A DNA stretch of 6,461 nucleotides. It comes from Chitinophagaceae bacterium. Its GTDB lineage: Bacteria > Bacteroidota > Bacteroidia > Chitinophagales > Chitinophagaceae. Under the pieces are notes generated by a model. That model saw only the letters and a program-made list of their open reading frames with translations, did no database searches and was not told the origin of the DNA. Shown in pieces: positions 6,139 to 6,461 of this stretch; the first letter of the stretch is position 1; every line of letters begins with the position of its first letter. The translations under genes were made by a program, and so were the position numbers. The DNA lies in the NCBI GenBank assembly GCA_025963615.1, contig JAOQAL010000781.1, positions 1-6,461 of the forward strand. The letters are read 5' to 3'.

Positions 6139-6383
6139 CAGCCAGAAATAAAGGTAGTTAATTTTCTTATAATTTATATTATGTTAAGCAGGCCCTCCTC
6201 CCTAACCCCTTCAGTACAAAGGAAAAAAGAATTAGCTGGGCTTCTCTGCGTGAGAACTACGGAGACATTATACAGGTAGAAGATCGTTTTATTTTGTAAA
6301 TTCATAATACCTTGCCACTTTTACAAAAGTGACCAAGCCTGCCCCTATCTGATTCCAAGGATAATTTTTAAAAACAAGATCAA
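6139..6383. other. Intergenic region without a convincing gene
   Basis: About 245 nt between the Bax inhibitor-1 promoter and the next possible start. It holds an A/T-rich block (6160-6184), a pyrimidine-rich block (6191-6212, CCCTCCTCCCTAACCCC) and the dyad at 6311-6337. Minus-strand frames are open for only about 40 codons: one from an ATG near 6307 runs to a TAA near 6178, and another, without an ATG, ends at a TAA near 6295. Neither resembles a protein I recognise. Confidence 0.5.
6311..6337. repeat. Inverted repeat (dyad) upstream of the right-edge reading frame
   Basis: CACTTTT (6316-6322) and AAAAGTG (6325-6331) are perfect 7-bp arms around a 2-nt centre. They are flanked by a second matched pair, CTTG (6311-6314) and CAAG (6334-6337), offset by one unpaired base. 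The tight centre suits a protein-binding operator better than a transcription terminator, and no T run follows on either strand. It lies about 50 nt before the ATG at 6384. Confidence 0.5.
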
Positions 6384-6461
6384 ATGAACTCCTCCGAAAA
6401 GCAGGCAGCTATAGAGGCTCTGACTATAGTAATGACTGACAAACTTATGTACTACAATGAG
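6384..6461 (+). CDS. Possible start of an unidentified gene (partial, runs off right edge)
   Basis: An ATG at 6384 opens 26 sense codons to the last base of the window. The peptide starts MNSSEKQAAIEALTIVMTDK and continues LMYYNE, which looks like an amphipathic helix without a signal peptide. It follows an A-rich leader of the kind seen before Bacteroidota genes (a poly-A stretch at 6370-6374). No ribosome-binding site or exact promoter is visible; TAATTTTT at 6362-6369 differs from the -7 consensus at one base. The fragment is too short to name a family. It could also be a chance open frame. Confidence 0.4.
   Translation, partial: MNSSEKQAAIEALTIVMTDKLMYYNE

Noticed and set aside
6178..6309. 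Minus-strand 43-codon frame from an ATG near 6307
   Set aside because: It shows no protein-like pattern, lies in sequence of mixed composition, ends just upstream of the Bax inhibitor-1 promoter, and has no promoter or ribosome site of its own.

Overview
The window looks like chromosomal DNA from a member of the Bacteroidota, possibly a Chitinophagaceae-like organism (family-level placement is a guess). Three things support this. Base composition is moderate. Genes lack clear Shine-Dalgarno sites and start after A/T-rich leaders. Exact matches to the Bacteroidota -7 promoter element TAnnTTTG lie just upstream of several starts, the best being in front of the Bax inhibitor-1 gene, where a -33 TTG sits 21 nt upstream of it. 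No rRNA, tRNA, CRISPR, insertion sequence or phage gene was seen.

Layout. Positions 1-658 (minus) hold the N-terminal part of a serine-hydrolase lipoprotein (beta-lactamase / penicillin-binding-protein fold) that runs off the left edge and probably starts at TTG. Divergent from it, a plus-strand run of three tightly packed genes fills 764-4578. These are an E. coli-type D-3-phosphoglycerate dehydrogenase (serA), a soluble TPR-AAA+ ATPase 8 nt downstream, and a TPR protein with a multi-pass membrane C-terminus whose ATG directly follows the ATPase stop codon. Two minus-strand genes follow: a small HEAT-repeat-like protein (4703-5212) and a Bax inhibitor-1 family membrane protein (5333-6088). 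A good intrinsic terminator separates them. The right end is about 270 nt of apparently non-coding sequence with a dyad element, then the first 26 codons of a possible plus-strand gene that leaves the window.

How they fit together. SerA carries out the first committed step of serine synthesis and keeps its serine-binding ACT domain. Its role is clear, but why it is transcribed with the next two genes is not. The ATPase/membrane-TPR pair is the most interesting part of the window. One partner is a classic-clade AAA+ motor with an aromatic pore loop (WVG) and an N-terminal TPR adaptor. The other carries six TPR units in exact 34-residue register, joined to about six membrane helices. The abutting genes and shared TPR architecture suggest a membrane-tethered unfolding or remodelling machine of unknown substrate. 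That role is inference, not something the sequence proves.
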